Source of the DNA: Nocardiopsis algeriensis
GTDB taxonomy: Bacteria > Actinomycetota > Actinomycetes > Streptosporangiales > Streptosporangiaceae
Direction: 5' to 3'
DNA length: 64,000 bases
Assembly (NCBI RefSeq): GCF_014203695.1
Contig: NZ_JACHJO010000001.1
Coordinates: 1 to 64,000, forward strand
The position numbers and the translations under genes were made by a program. Numbering within the stretch: the stretch's first letter is position 1; each line of letters begins with the position of its first letter. Under the pieces are notes generated by a model. The model was given only the letters and a program-made list of their open reading frames with translations. It made no database searches and was not told the DNA's origin. Positions 29,078 to 37,440 of the stretch are shown here, piece by piece.

Positions 29078-29320
29078 TCACATCATGGGGGCGATGACCA
29101 CTCGGTAGCGGCCGCCGGGGGTGTGCACGTCGTGGCGGAAGTCGTTGATCCGGTTGACCGAGCTCTGCACCCGTCTGCCGCTGAAGGCCCCCGCGTCGGC
29201 CGCGGGCAGACGTTCCAGGACGGTGCGCACGGCCTCGTCGACGGACATGGCGGTGGCCCTGTGCTCCGGGGTGATGCGCAGTCCGTCGTCCGTGAGGCGG
29301 CTGATGGCGATCCGGAACAT
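29078..29320 (-). CDS. Small hypothetical protein
   Basis: 80 residues (MFRIAISRLTDDGLRITPEH...). AAGGAGAAG lies 6-9 bases before the ATG, a strong ribosome binding site. No signal or known domain. Convergent with the preceding membrane-anchored gene. Confidence 0.6.
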   Translation of the reverse strand: MFRIAISRLTDDGLRITPEHRATAMSVDEAVRTVLERLPAADAGAFSGRRVQSSVNRINDFRHDVHTPGGRYRVVIAPMM

Positions 29321-29451
29321 ACCGGCTTCTCCTTGAGGGGAGCGAGGGGAGTTCGGGGGAGGCGGGGTACCCGCCATTGTCCCCCATCCCTCCACCGCTG
29401 GGAACCACTCCCGCGAGGTGTCCCGGCGCCTCTCGCTCCCCGCACCGAACG

Positions 29452-29823
29452 TCAGACCTCCAGGCCGGACTCGATGTTCTTGAGGCGGTGCCGGGCCAGG
29501 GCGAGGTTGCCCCGGTTGCGGTCCAGGGCGAGGTAGAGGAAGAGTCCCTGGCCCTTGCGGCTGGTGAGGGGCCGGATGATGTGGTACTGCCCCGACAGCG
29601 TGATGAGGATGTCCTCGATCGCGTCGTTGAGCCCGAGCTGGTCCATCGTGCGCATCTTGGCCCGGACCACCTCGGTGTTCCCCGCCGCCGCGACGGTGAG
29701 GTCGAGGCTGTTGGTGGAGGCGAGGGTGCCCAGGGCCATCCCGCTGCTGTAGTCGACGACCGCGGCGCCGATGGCACCCTCGATCTCCATCATTTCCTTG
29801 AGGCCGGTCTCGATGTTCGGCAT
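29452..29823 (-). CDS. Roadblock/LC7 domain protein
   Basis: 123 residues, a single Roadblock/LC7 domain (MEIEGAIGAAVVDYSSGMAL, VVRAKMRTMDQLGL, QYHIIRPLTS). In bacteria such proteins often act on Ras-like GTPases, for example CvnB of Streptomyces conservons. ATG 29823 has GGAGAGAGAAGG upstream. The frame is open back to GTG 29925, which overlaps the stop of the upstream gene as GTGA, so a 34-residue longer form is possible. No kinase, DUF742 or GTPase gene is adjacent. Confidence 0.85.
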   Translation of the reverse strand: MPNIETGLKEMMEIEGAIGAAVVDYSSGMALGTLASTNSLDLTVAAAGNTEVVRAKMRTMDQLGLNDAIEDILITLSGQYHIIRPLTSRKGQGLFLYLALDRNRGNLALARHRLKNIESGLEV

Positions 29824-29921
29824 GTCCTTCTCTCTCCATTGGGTGGAACGGCGCAGCATCCCCCGGTCGGCCATCCAGCGGCGGAGCTCGCGTACGCGGC
29901 GGCGCGGGGGCGTTCCGCCGC

Positions 29922-30428
29922 TCACGCGACCACCGCTCCGGCTGTTCCGGGGCGGTCGGGCAGGGCGTGCAGCGCGGTGAGGACGCGCTCCAGCACTCTC
30001 CGGTCCACGCCCCCCGCTCTCCCCCGGGGCCCGGGCCGGCTCCGGGGGAGCCCGCGCCGGGGCTGCGGTACCTGCGCGGTACGCGCCAGTCCGCGCAGGC
30101 GGACCAGGGCGAAGCCGAGGTTGCCCTCGTCCCGCATCATCCGCACCCCCATACAGAGGTCGGATCCGGCGAGGACGGCCAGCAGCACGTGGTGGTCGGG
30201 ACCGGTGACGACCACGTCCTCCACGTCCTCGTCCGGCACGGCGCCCAGGGGTCCTCCGTGGACGGCTCGGAGGAGCGCTGTCGCGTCCGCACCGCCGTCG
30301 TCCTCCCCGGACGCGCCGTCCTTGACCAGGTGGGCCAGGGTGCGGCCGCCGCGCCAGTCGACGAGGCAGACACTGCGCACCCCGGGCGTCTGGAGCATCT
30401 CCCGCATCTGCTGGTCGATGGTGCGCAC
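29922..30428 (-). CDS. Second Roadblock/LC7-like protein
   Basis: 168 residues. The N-terminal 115 residues have the Roadblock pattern (MREMLQTPGVRSVCLVDWRG, DVVVTGPDHHVLLAVL, GNLGFALVRLRGLA). A Pro/Arg-rich linker and a short C-terminal helix follow. It precedes and probably is cotranscribed with the 29452 gene, so the two could form a heterodimer; that is inference. Confidence 0.75.
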   Translation of the reverse strand: MRTIDQQMREMLQTPGVRSVCLVDWRGGRTLAHLVKDGASGEDDGGADATALLRAVHGGPLGAVPDEDVEDVVVTGPDHHVLLAVLAGSDLCMGVRMMRDEGNLGFALVRLRGLARTAQVPQPRRGLPRSRPGPRGRAGGVDRRVLERVLTALHALPDRPGTAGAVVA

Positions 30429-31039
30429 GGCGGTCCTTTGCGAAGACAGGGCCGATTTCCACCGGCCCGCGGCGAATCAGACGGACAACGTCCTTATGCG
30501 GACAGACCGAGAATAGAACCCCTGGTGATGCTTCGCAGGCTTTTCGGAAATTTGTTGTGTATTGCCTGGCCGGCAAGGCGCAGAGAAAGGCCACAGAGAA
30601 AAAACTTCCAGGGAAAGAAAGAAAAATATCCCCGATCGTCTCGAATCGGATGTACGGCCACTTCCCTTGCCATATGGGATCTTCGGGCCCTAAGGCCCCC
30701 CTCTCGGAAGGTGCTTCCTCCCCAGGTCAACGACTCGGGCGCACAAGCACCCCCTCGGCGCCCGGAGAAGAAGGGGGAGGAAAAGCGGGGCCGCACAAGG
30801 GGAAAGGACTCCTGCGCCCGAAAGGGGACCTTGGCCTTCGAAAGGATTTCCGAAACGGTGTTCTGTCTCCGCCCCTCGCACCACCCGGGGAACAGCGGAC
30901 ACGACGAACCTTCCCGGCCCCCTGCCCCGGCCCGCCCCACCGCGGCCGGGGCACCCCCTCCCCGAACACGTAGAATGCGGTACCGACCGACCGTTCGTTG
31001 AGCAACCCCGTCCCTGACCCAGAGGTAGATTCGACCGCC
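30429..31039. other. 610-base divergent intergenic region, no gene seen
   Basis: Unusual composition: A-rich purine tracts at 30585-30640 and 30760-30800, weak coding character on both strands. It must contain the promoters of the Roadblock genes (leftward) and of the TetR gene (rightward). No hairpin of note and no RNA family was recognised. Confidence 0.5.
30971..30999 (+). promoter_or_regulatory. Promoter and probable autoregulatory site of the TetR gene
   Basis: A TAGAAT -10 box (30971-30976) is followed by ACCGACCGACCGTTCG, which resembles the CGAACGGTCGGT-type half-sites of TetR regulators of acyl-CoA metabolism. Overlap with the transcription start would give autorepression. Confidence 0.4.
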
Positions 31040-31681
31040 GTGCCCCGATCCACCCCCACCTCCCCGACGTCCCCGACCCCGGGCAGGCGCCGCTCCGGCC
31101 GCCCCGGGCACGACGCCGACTCCGTTCTGCACGTGGCCGCCCGCGTGTTCAACGAACGCGGTTACGACGGCACGAGCATGGAGGACCTCGCCCGCGCCCT
31201 GGGCGTGACAAAGTCCGCCATCTACCACCACGTCTCCAGCAAGACCGAGCTGCTGAGCCGCTCGCTGGACCTGGCCATGGACGCCCTGTTCGAGGTCACC
31301 CGCGAGGAGGGATCGACCACGGGGCCGGCCGTCGACCGGCTGGAGCACGTCCTGCGCGGCAGTGTGCGAGTGCTGGTGGAACAGCTGCCGCACGTGACCC
31401 TGCTGCTGCGCGTACGCGGCAACACCGAGGTGGAGAAGCGCGCCCTGGCGCGCCGCCGCGAGTTCGACCACCTGGTCGCCGCCCTGGTGCGCGAGGGCAT
31501 CGCGGACGGCGACATCCGGGGCGACGTCGATCCGGCGGTGGCGTCGAGGCTCCTGTTCGGCATGGTCAACTCGATCATCGAGTGGTACAAGCCCGACCGC
31601 GGGCTCGGTGGCGAGGCCGTCGCCGACACCCTGGCCCTCATCGCGTTCGAGGGCATCAGGACCGGCCCGAAACCCCGCTGA
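31040..31681 (+). CDS. TetR/AcrR family transcriptional regulator
   Basis: About 213 residues from GTG 31040; a TTG at 30998 would add 14 residues and lacks a ribosome binding site. Helix-turn-helix at about residues 30-75: VLHVAARVFNERGYDGTSME then LARALGVTKSAIYHHVSSK. The ligand-binding C-terminal domain is ordinary. Sequence style matches actinobacterial regulators of aromatic or fatty acyl-CoA catabolism, but no such genes are next to it. Confidence 0.88.
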   Translation: MPRSTPTSPTSPTPGRRRSGRPGHDADSVLHVAARVFNERGYDGTSMEDLARALGVTKSAIYHHVSSKTELLSRSLDLAMDALFEVTREEGSTTGPAVDRLEHVLRGSVRVLVEQLPHVTLLLRVRGNTEVEKRALARRREFDHLVAALVREGIADGDIRGDVDPAVASRLLFGMVNSIIEWYKPDRGLGGEAVADTLALIAFEGIRTGPKPR

Positions 31682-31934
31682 AACAGGATTTCCTCCACGG
31701 TGGAGCGACCTCCGACACAACGGTCAGGGACCTTTGCCACCAATGGCGCATGCCGTGAGAAGCGACACGTTTCCCCTGGTCACAGCGGGTAGGAGCGCTT
31801 ACGGCATCGGGCTTACCGCACTTTTTCCCTCCCGTCCGCATCTTTTTCCAAGGTTTTACCCCCCTATTCGGAACACAGGGCTCTTTCTAGAATCCCCCTG
31901 CCAGCACACCAGCTTCAGCCCTGCGGACGGGACC

Positions 31935-32792
31935 ATGATCGACCACTTCAGCCACGGCCTCATGACCCCGGTGATCGCGTACGCGGTCTCGGTCATCGGC
32001 TCCTTCATCGGCCTCACCGCCGCCACCCGGGCCCGTGCGGCGACCACGAGCGCCTCGCGCTGGATGTGGCTCGTCCTCAGCGCCGTCTGCCTGGGCGGCA
32101 CCGCCGTGTGGTCCATGCACTTCATCGCCATGATGGGTTTCCGCGTCTCGGGCACGCCCATCCGCTACGACGCCGGCCTCACCATCGCCAGCGGGCTGCT
32201 CGCCATCGGGGTCATGGGCGTGGCCCTGTACCTGACCATCCGGCGCCAGACCAACATGTGGCTACTGGTCAGCGGCGGCATCGCGGGCATCGGCATCGTG
32301 TCCATGCACTACATGGGCATGGCCTCCATGAACATGCACGGCGAGATGCAGCACAACCCCCTGTTCGTCGCGGCCGCGATCGCGATCGCGCTGGCGGCGG
32401 CCACCGTGGCCCTGTGGTTCGCCTGGCGGCTGAACGGCGCCGTCGCCATCCTCGCCGCGTCCCTGCTCATGGGCGTGGCCGTCTCCGCCATGCACTACGT
32501 CGGCATGATGGGCGTCAGTGTCGAGCTGGAGGGGCACAACCACGCGCAGATGCCTCCCGGTTCGGCCTCCTCCGACCTGCTGCTGCCGCTCGTGGTGGGC
32601 CTGTTCGTCTTCCTCCTCGTCGCCAGCCTCTTCCTCATGCTGGGCGTGGACGACAACGCCGACCGGGCGCGGAAGGGGTCGGGGCGCGGGGCCGACCGCA
32701 GGACCGCCGGCGCGTCCGCGGCCGCCTCCTCCGCCGGCGACGACGGGTACACCGCCAGGCACGGTTCGGTCGACAACTGGAAGCGCCCCTAG
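31935..32792 (+). CDS. MHYT domain membrane sensor protein
   Basis: 285 residues, seven predicted membrane helices. Three MHYT-type motifs are present: WSMHFIAMMGF, VSMHYMGMAS and SAMHYVGMMG. Met and His residues in these motifs are proposed to bind copper and sense diatomic gases or redox state. There is no GGDEF, EAL or kinase domain; a soluble tail of about 60 residues follows the last helix. TAGAAT at 31888-31893 is a possible -10 box. It is followed by a paralogue. Confidence 0.88.
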   Translation: MIDHFSHGLMTPVIAYAVSVIGSFIGLTAATRARAATTSASRWMWLVLSAVCLGGTAVWSMHFIAMMGFRVSGTPIRYDAGLTIASGLLAIGVMGVALYLTIRRQTNMWLLVSGGIAGIGIVSMHYMGMASMNMHGEMQHNPLFVAAAIAIALAAATVALWFAWRLNGAVAILAASLLMGVAVSAMHYVGMMGVSVELEGHNHAQMPPGSASSDLLLPLVVGLFVFLLVASLFLMLGVDDNADRARKGSGRGADRRTAGASAAASSAGDDGYTARHGSVDNWKRP

Positions 32793-32841
32793 CGACTCCG
32801 GATCCGACACGGAGCACGGAAAGCAGCAAAAGACCACAAAA

Positions 32842-32881
32842 CTCCTGAAGGACGGCCACAAACCGCCATCGTTTTCAGGAG
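32842..32881 (+). terminator. Possible attenuator/terminator between MHYT genes
   Basis: CTCCTGAA (32842-32849) and TTCAGGAG (32874-32881) form an 8-bp stem. A TAATAT -10-like box at 32912-32917 just beyond suggests the second MHYT gene has its own promoter. Confidence 0.35.
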
Positions 32882-32954
32882 AACCCCTGGTCCCTGTGCC
32901 CTTTTCCTCCCTAATATCCATGACCCGCGCACATTGTGACTCAGGCCATGGAAA

Positions 32955-33857
32955 GTGGATCCCGTGCTTCTCGATCTCCTCGGCCAGGAGTGGCCCACCC
33001 CCGCCATCGCCTTCGCCGTCTCCGCCCTGGGTGCCTTTCTCGGCCTCTCCTTCGCCTTCCGGGCCAGAAAGGCGCCCAAGGGGTTCTTCCGCTGGCAGTG
33101 GCTGGCCCTGGCCACCCTCTCCCTCGGCGGCGTCTCCGTCTGGTCGACGCACTTCATGGCCATGATGAGCTGGTCGCCGACGGGCGTCGCCGTCCGCTAC
33201 GACGAGGTGACGACCTTCGCCGTCGGCGCCGTCGCACTGGTGTCCCTCGGGATCGCGCTCACCCTCACGGTCCACCGGAGGAGCGCGCCGTGGCTGCTGC
33301 TCGGCGGGGTGGTCGGCGGCGGCGGGATCGCGGCCGCGCACCACACGGGTACGGCCGCCGTCGCCGTCCACGGCGAGCTCCAGCACGACATGGCGGCCAC
33401 CGCCGCCTCGTTCGCCGTCGCGCTGGTGGCCGTCACCGCCGCCCTCTGGATCGCCGCCCACCGCCACGGCCATCTCGCCACCGCGTGCGCCTCGCTGCTC
33501 CTGGCGTTCGCCGTGAGCGCCATGCACTACACCGACATGGCGGGCGTCACCGTCGTCACGCCCGAGTACGCGCGCCGGGGCGCGCCCGAGGGCGCGGCGA
33601 TCACCGACCTCCTGCTTCCCCTGATGGTCACGCTGTTCGTCTTCCTGCTCATCTGCAGCCTCTTCCTCCTGCTGGGGGTGGAGGAGAAGCGGCCCGACTA
33701 CGCCCGGCGCCCCGGGCACGCCGCCCCCGTCGCACCGGACACCGCGCAGGAGGAGCAGGACCACTACGTGCCCCGGCACTCGGCCGCCCCGCTCACCACG
33801 AACACCCCGCCGCCCCGCAGGAGCCCCGCCGACGACGTGTGGACGCGCCGGCGCTGA
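32955..33857 (+). CDS. MHYT domain protein, degenerate paralogue
   Basis: 300 residues, seven predicted helices, same layout as the gene at 31935. Only the third motif is intact (SAMHYTDMAG); the first reads WSTHFMAMMSW and the second AAHHTGTAAV, so two of the proposed metal-binding Met residues are replaced. GTG 32955 is the longest start; GTG 32964 has a better-placed GGAAAG. A Pro-rich cytoplasmic tail of 60 residues ends the protein. Arose by tandem duplication. Confidence 0.85.
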   Translation: MDPVLLDLLGQEWPTPAIAFAVSALGAFLGLSFAFRARKAPKGFFRWQWLALATLSLGGVSVWSTHFMAMMSWSPTGVAVRYDEVTTFAVGAVALVSLGIALTLTVHRRSAPWLLLGGVVGGGGIAAAHHTGTAAVAVHGELQHDMAATAASFAVALVAVTAALWIAAHRHGHLATACASLLLAFAVSAMHYTDMAGVTVVTPEYARRGAPEGAAITDLLLPLMVTLFVFLLICSLFLLLGVEEKRPDYARRPGHAAPVAPDTAQEEQDHYVPRHSAAPLTTNTPPPRRSPADDVWTRRR

Positions 33858-33891
33858 CCGGCCGGTGGCGCGGACGGACCCGCGCTGCCCG

Positions 33892-34821
33892 TCAGCGGTC
33901 GAAGCCGAAGGCCCTGCCCGCGTTGGCCGCGACGATCGCGGCCAGCTCGTCCTCGTCCATGCCCTTGACCTCCGCGAGGAGGCGGAGCGTGTGCGGGATC
34001 AGGTAGGGCGCGTTGGGACGGCCCCGGTACGGCTTGGGCGTGAGGAAGGGCGCGTCGGTCTCAACCAGGATCAGCTCCGGAGGAGCCGCCGCGGCCGCCT
34101 CGCGCAGCGACTCGGCGCTGGCGAACGTCACGTTCCCCGCGAAGCTCATGTAGTAGCCGAGTTCCGCGCACCGGCGGGCCATGTCGGCGTCGCCGGAGAA
34201 GCAGTGGAACACCACGCGCTCCGGCGCACCCTCGTCGGCCAGGATCCGGAACACGTCCTCGTGCGCGTCCCGGTCGTGGATCATGACGGCCTTGCCGTGG
34301 CGCTTGGCGATGGCGATGTGGCCCCGGAAGGAGTGCTCCTGCGCGAGCGCGCCCCCGGGCCCGGTGCGGAACGTGTCCATCCCGGTCTCGCCGACCGCCA
34401 CGACCTGTGGCAGGGCGGCCAGCTCGTCGATGCCCTCCAGTGCCCGTGCCAGTGCCTCGGTCCCGCCCGCCTCGCGGGCCTTGCCCGCCCAGTCGGTGTC
34501 GTCGACCTCCACACCCTGTGCGCCGTCGCCGTGCACGATGCGCGGTGCCTCGTTGGGGTGCAGCGCGACCGCCGCCCACACCTTGCCCGGGTGCTCGGCG
34601 GCGACCTCGGCCGCCCACCGCGACGACGGCAGGTCCACACCCACCTGGACCAGCGGGGTCACCCCCACCGCCTCGGCCGCCGCGATGACCTCGGCCACCT
34701 CCGGTGTCTGCATGTCCATGTGGGTGTGGCTGTCGGCCACCGCGACGCGCAGCGGCCGGGGAGCCGGAGGAGGGGTCTCCTTGTTGCGCTCCCTGACCGC
34801 CGCACCGCTGCGCTTGCCCAT
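33892..34821 (-). CDS. tatD: TatD family metal-dependent DNase
   Basis: 309 residues. TIM-barrel hydrolase with DSHTHMD as the first metal site, GETGMDTFR, HCFSGDADMARRC and VETDAPFLTPKPYRG. TatD proteins have 3'-5' exonuclease activity. In actinobacteria the gene follows metG, as here. Confidence 0.92.
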   Translation of the reverse strand: MGKRSGAAVRERNKETPPPAPRPLRVAVADSHTHMDMQTPEVAEVIAAAEAVGVTPLVQVGVDLPSSRWAAEVAAEHPGKVWAAVALHPNEAPRIVHGDGAQGVEVDDTDWAGKAREAGGTEALARALEGIDELAALPQVVAVGETGMDTFRTGPGGALAQEHSFRGHIAIAKRHGKAVMIHDRDAHEDVFRILADEGAPERVVFHCFSGDADMARRCAELGYYMSFAGNVTFASAESLREAAAAAPPELILVETDAPFLTPKPYRGRPNAPYLIPHTLRLLAEVKGMDEDELAAIVAANAGRAFGFDR

Positions 34822-34843
34822 GGGTCTTCCTCCATCGAGAGAA

Positions 34844-34871
34844 GCGCCGCCGGCCCGGAGGCCGGCGGCGC
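34844..34871 (-). terminator. Hairpin between metG and tatD
   Basis: Eleven-base perfect GC-rich arms and a six-base loop, 19 bases after the metG stop and 23 bases before the tatD start. It may reduce read-through into tatD. Confidence 0.5.
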
Positions 34872-34889
34872 GGTCGTACCCGCCGTGCC

Positions 34890-36707
34890 TTATCCGGCGT
34901 CGGCCTCCAGGCGGGCCAGCTCCTCGTCGACCACGGACGGGTCGAGCTTGGCGAACAGGGGCTCGGGGCGGCCGAGCGGGGTGCCCACGGCAACGGGCAC
35001 CGACTCCCAGCGCGCCTCGTCGCCGGCGTAGTCCCCGGTGATGACCGGGTAGTCGACCTCCTCCTCGGAGCCGCCGATGGTGTCGCGGCCGGTCTCCAGG
35101 CGGGGCATGCCGGTCCAGGTCCCCGTGCCGCCGAGCATCGCGTACACCTTGTTGGCCGACTCGGGCAGGAACGGGGTGAGCAGGGTGTTGGCGTCCTGGA
35201 CCAGCTGGAGCGCCACGTGCAGCACGGTGGCCATCCGCTCGGGGTCGGTCTTCTTGAGCGCCCACGGTGCCTGGTCGGAGATGTACTTGTTGGCCTCGGC
35301 GACGGTGCGCATCGCCTCCTGGAGGGCGGCCTTGAACTGGGACCGCTCCAGGCGGGCGCCCACCGTGCCGAAGGCGGCCCGGGAGCCCTCCAGGACCCGG
35401 CGGTCCTCCTCCGTGAGCTCCCCCGCCTCGGGGATGCTGCCGATGTTCTTGGCCGCCATGGAGATGGAGCGGTTGACCAGGTTGCCCCAGGCCGCGACCA
35501 GCTCGTCGTTGTTGCGGCGCACGAACTCGGCCCAGGTGAAGTCGGTGTCCTGGGTCTCGGGGCCGGCGGCCATGATGTAGTACCGCAGCGCGTCGGCGGA
35601 GTAGCGCTCCAGGAAGTCGCGCACGTAGATCACCACGCGCCGCGAGGAGGAGAACTTGCGCCCCTCCATGGTGAGGAACTCGCTGGAGACGACCTCGCTG
35701 GGCACGTGCAGCTCGCCGAGCGGGCCCGGGTCGCCGCCGCGCTCGCCCCTGCCGGAGGCGCCCAGCAGGATGGCCGGCCAGATCACCGAGTGGAAGACGA
35801 TGTTGTCCTTGCCCATGAAGTAGAACGAGCTCGTCCCCTCGCCCTGCCACCAGCGGCGCCAGGCCTCCGGGTCGCCGGTGCGGCGGGCCCACTCGATGGA
35901 CGCCGACAGGTAGCCGATGACCGCGTCGAACCACACGTACAGGCGCTTGTTGGCGTTGTCGCTCCACCCCTCCAGCGGAATGGGCACGCCCCAGTCCAGG
36001 TCGCGGGTGACCGCGCGCGGCTGGAGGTCGTCCAGCAGGTTGAGCGAGAACTTGAGGACGTTGGGGCGCCAGTCGCCCTCCTTGTCCTTGAGCCACTCGC
36101 CGAGGACCCCGGCGAACGCGGGCAGGTCGAGCATGAAGTGCTCGCTGTCCACGAACTCGGGGGTCTCGCCGTTGATCCGCGACCGGGGCGAGACGAGGTC
36201 GATCGGGTCGAGCTGGTTGCCGCAGTTGTCGCACTGGTCGCCGCGGGCGCCGTCGTAGGCGCAGATCGGGCAGATGCCCTCGATGTAGCGGTCGGGCAGC
36301 GTGCGGCCGGTGGAGGGAGAGACCGCGCCCTTGGTGGTGCGGGTGAAGACGTAGCCGTTCTCGTACAGCGCGGTGAACAGCTGCTGCACCACGGCGTAGT
36401 GGTTGCCCGTCGTGGTGCGGGTGAACAGGTCGTAGGACAGGCCGAGGGCGACGAGGTCCTCGGCGATGATCCGGTTGTAGCGGTCGGCCAGTTCGCGGGC
36501 GCTCACGCCCTCCTGGTCCGCCAGGACCTGGATCGGGGTGCCGTGCTCGTCGGTGCCGCTGACCATCAGCACGTGGTTGCCCGACATTCGCTGGAACCGG
36601 GAGAAGACGTCGGAGGGCACTCCGAAGCCGGACACGTGACCGATGTGGCGCGGTCCGTTGGCGTAGGGCCAGGCGACCGCGGTCAGGATGTGACGATTCG
36701 ACGACAT
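34890..36707 (-). CDS. metG: Methionyl-tRNA synthetase
   Basis: 605 residues. Class I synthetase: HIGH motif as [11 protein letters not shown], zinc knuckle CPICAYDG...CDNCG, and the KMSKS loop in the variant form KFSSSR. The same variant occurs in Streptomyces enzymes, so it is not a defect. Charges tRNA-Met for initiation and elongation. Confidence 0.97.
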   Translation of the reverse strand: MSSNRHILTAVAWPYANGPRHIGHVSGFGVPSDVFSRFQRMSGNHVLMVSGTDEHGTPIQVLADQEGVSARELADRYNRIIAEDLVALGLSYDLFTRTTTGNHYAVVQQLFTALYENGYVFTRTTKGAVSPSTGRTLPDRYIEGICPICAYDGARGDQCDNCGNQLDPIDLVSPRSRINGETPEFVDSEHFMLDLPAFAGVLGEWLKDKEGDWRPNVLKFSLNLLDDLQPRAVTRDLDWGVPIPLEGWSDNANKRLYVWFDAVIGYLSASIEWARRTGDPEAWRRWWQGEGTSSFYFMGKDNIVFHSVIWPAILLGASGRGERGGDPGPLGELHVPSEVVSSEFLTMEGRKFSSSRRVVIYVRDFLERYSADALRYYIMAAGPETQDTDFTWAEFVRRNNDELVAAWGNLVNRSISMAAKNIGSIPEAGELTEEDRRVLEGSRAAFGTVGARLERSQFKAALQEAMRTVAEANKYISDQAPWALKKTDPERMATVLHVALQLVQDANTLLTPFLPESANKVYAMLGGTGTWTGMPRLETGRDTIGGSEEEVDYPVITGDYAGDEARWESVPVAVGTPLGRPEPLFAKLDPSVVDEELARLEADAG

Positions 36708-36917
36708 GCCTCAAGCCTAAAGGTGCGGAGGCCCGGGCCGGAACTCGTCCCGCCGCCTGTGGAGAACCTGCTTTCCGATGCCCCGCGCGCCCGCGGCCGT
36801 TTCCGGACGGTAAGGGGACATTCCCCCGGGGTTCCCGGTGCCCGTATGCTCTGCTGGACAAGCCGTGCGCACAGTGACGCACGGGACAGCGGCATCCTCG
36901 CTTTCCGACCTGAGGCG

Positions 36918-37358
36918 GTGGTCACCACGGTTCTCCGTGTCCTGACCCGGCCTGCCCGGAAGCACACCAGGGCCCTGGTCACCGGCGTGGCCCTGCTGGT
37001 CGTCCTGTCCTTCCCGGTCACCACGCGCAGCGAGCCGGACCTGCCCGTGCTGCCCTCCTACGGTGTGGCCAGCGCCCCGCGGGACGCCTCCGCCGATCCC
37101 GGGGACGGAAGCGAGCGCGCCGGCCCCGCCGGCGCCGTCCGGATGTCCGTCGGCCCGCCGCCCGCCACCTGCGACCAGCGCTGGACCCTGCGGGACATGC
37201 CCGACGCGGTGCCCGTCTGCGCCCTGCGCCTGGCCTCCTGGGACCAGCCGTGGTGGCCCCTGCCGGACCCGGTTCCCGAACCGGTCCCCGAACAGGCCGC
37301 GGCGGAGGAGCTGCCGCCGACCCGCGCGCCGCCGTCCACTGCGAGGACAGGCATCTGA
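36918..37358 (+). CDS. Hypothetical single-pass membrane or exported protein
   Basis: 146 residues from GTG 36918. A basic N-terminus and hydrophobic segment (ALVTGVALLVVLSFPVTT, residues 19-36), then a Pro/Ala-rich region with three cysteines (ATCDQRW, PVCALRL). No family recognised. It lies directly upstream of secDF. Confidence 0.55.
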   Translation: MVTTVLRVLTRPARKHTRALVTGVALLVVLSFPVTTRSEPDLPVLPSYGVASAPRDASADPGDGSERAGPAGAVRMSVGPPPATCDQRWTLRDMPDAVPVCALRLASWDQPWWPLPDPVPEPVPEQAAAEELPPTRAPPSTARTGI

Positions 37359-37440
37359 GAGCACCCCGGACACCCCCCGCCCCGTGGAACGGGCACGTCC
37401 GGGCCCATCCGTCATCCTTCGCAGTGAGAGGTACCACCCC

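Noticed and set aside
30873..30890. A 15-16 base match to the right flank of repeat element B
   Set aside because: No GTGATCTTGTAC ends are nearby, and a match of this length is not surprising in GC-rich DNA.
35640..35680. Loss of the KMSKS motif in MetRS (KFSSSR)
   Set aside because: The same variant is normal in actinobacterial enzymes.
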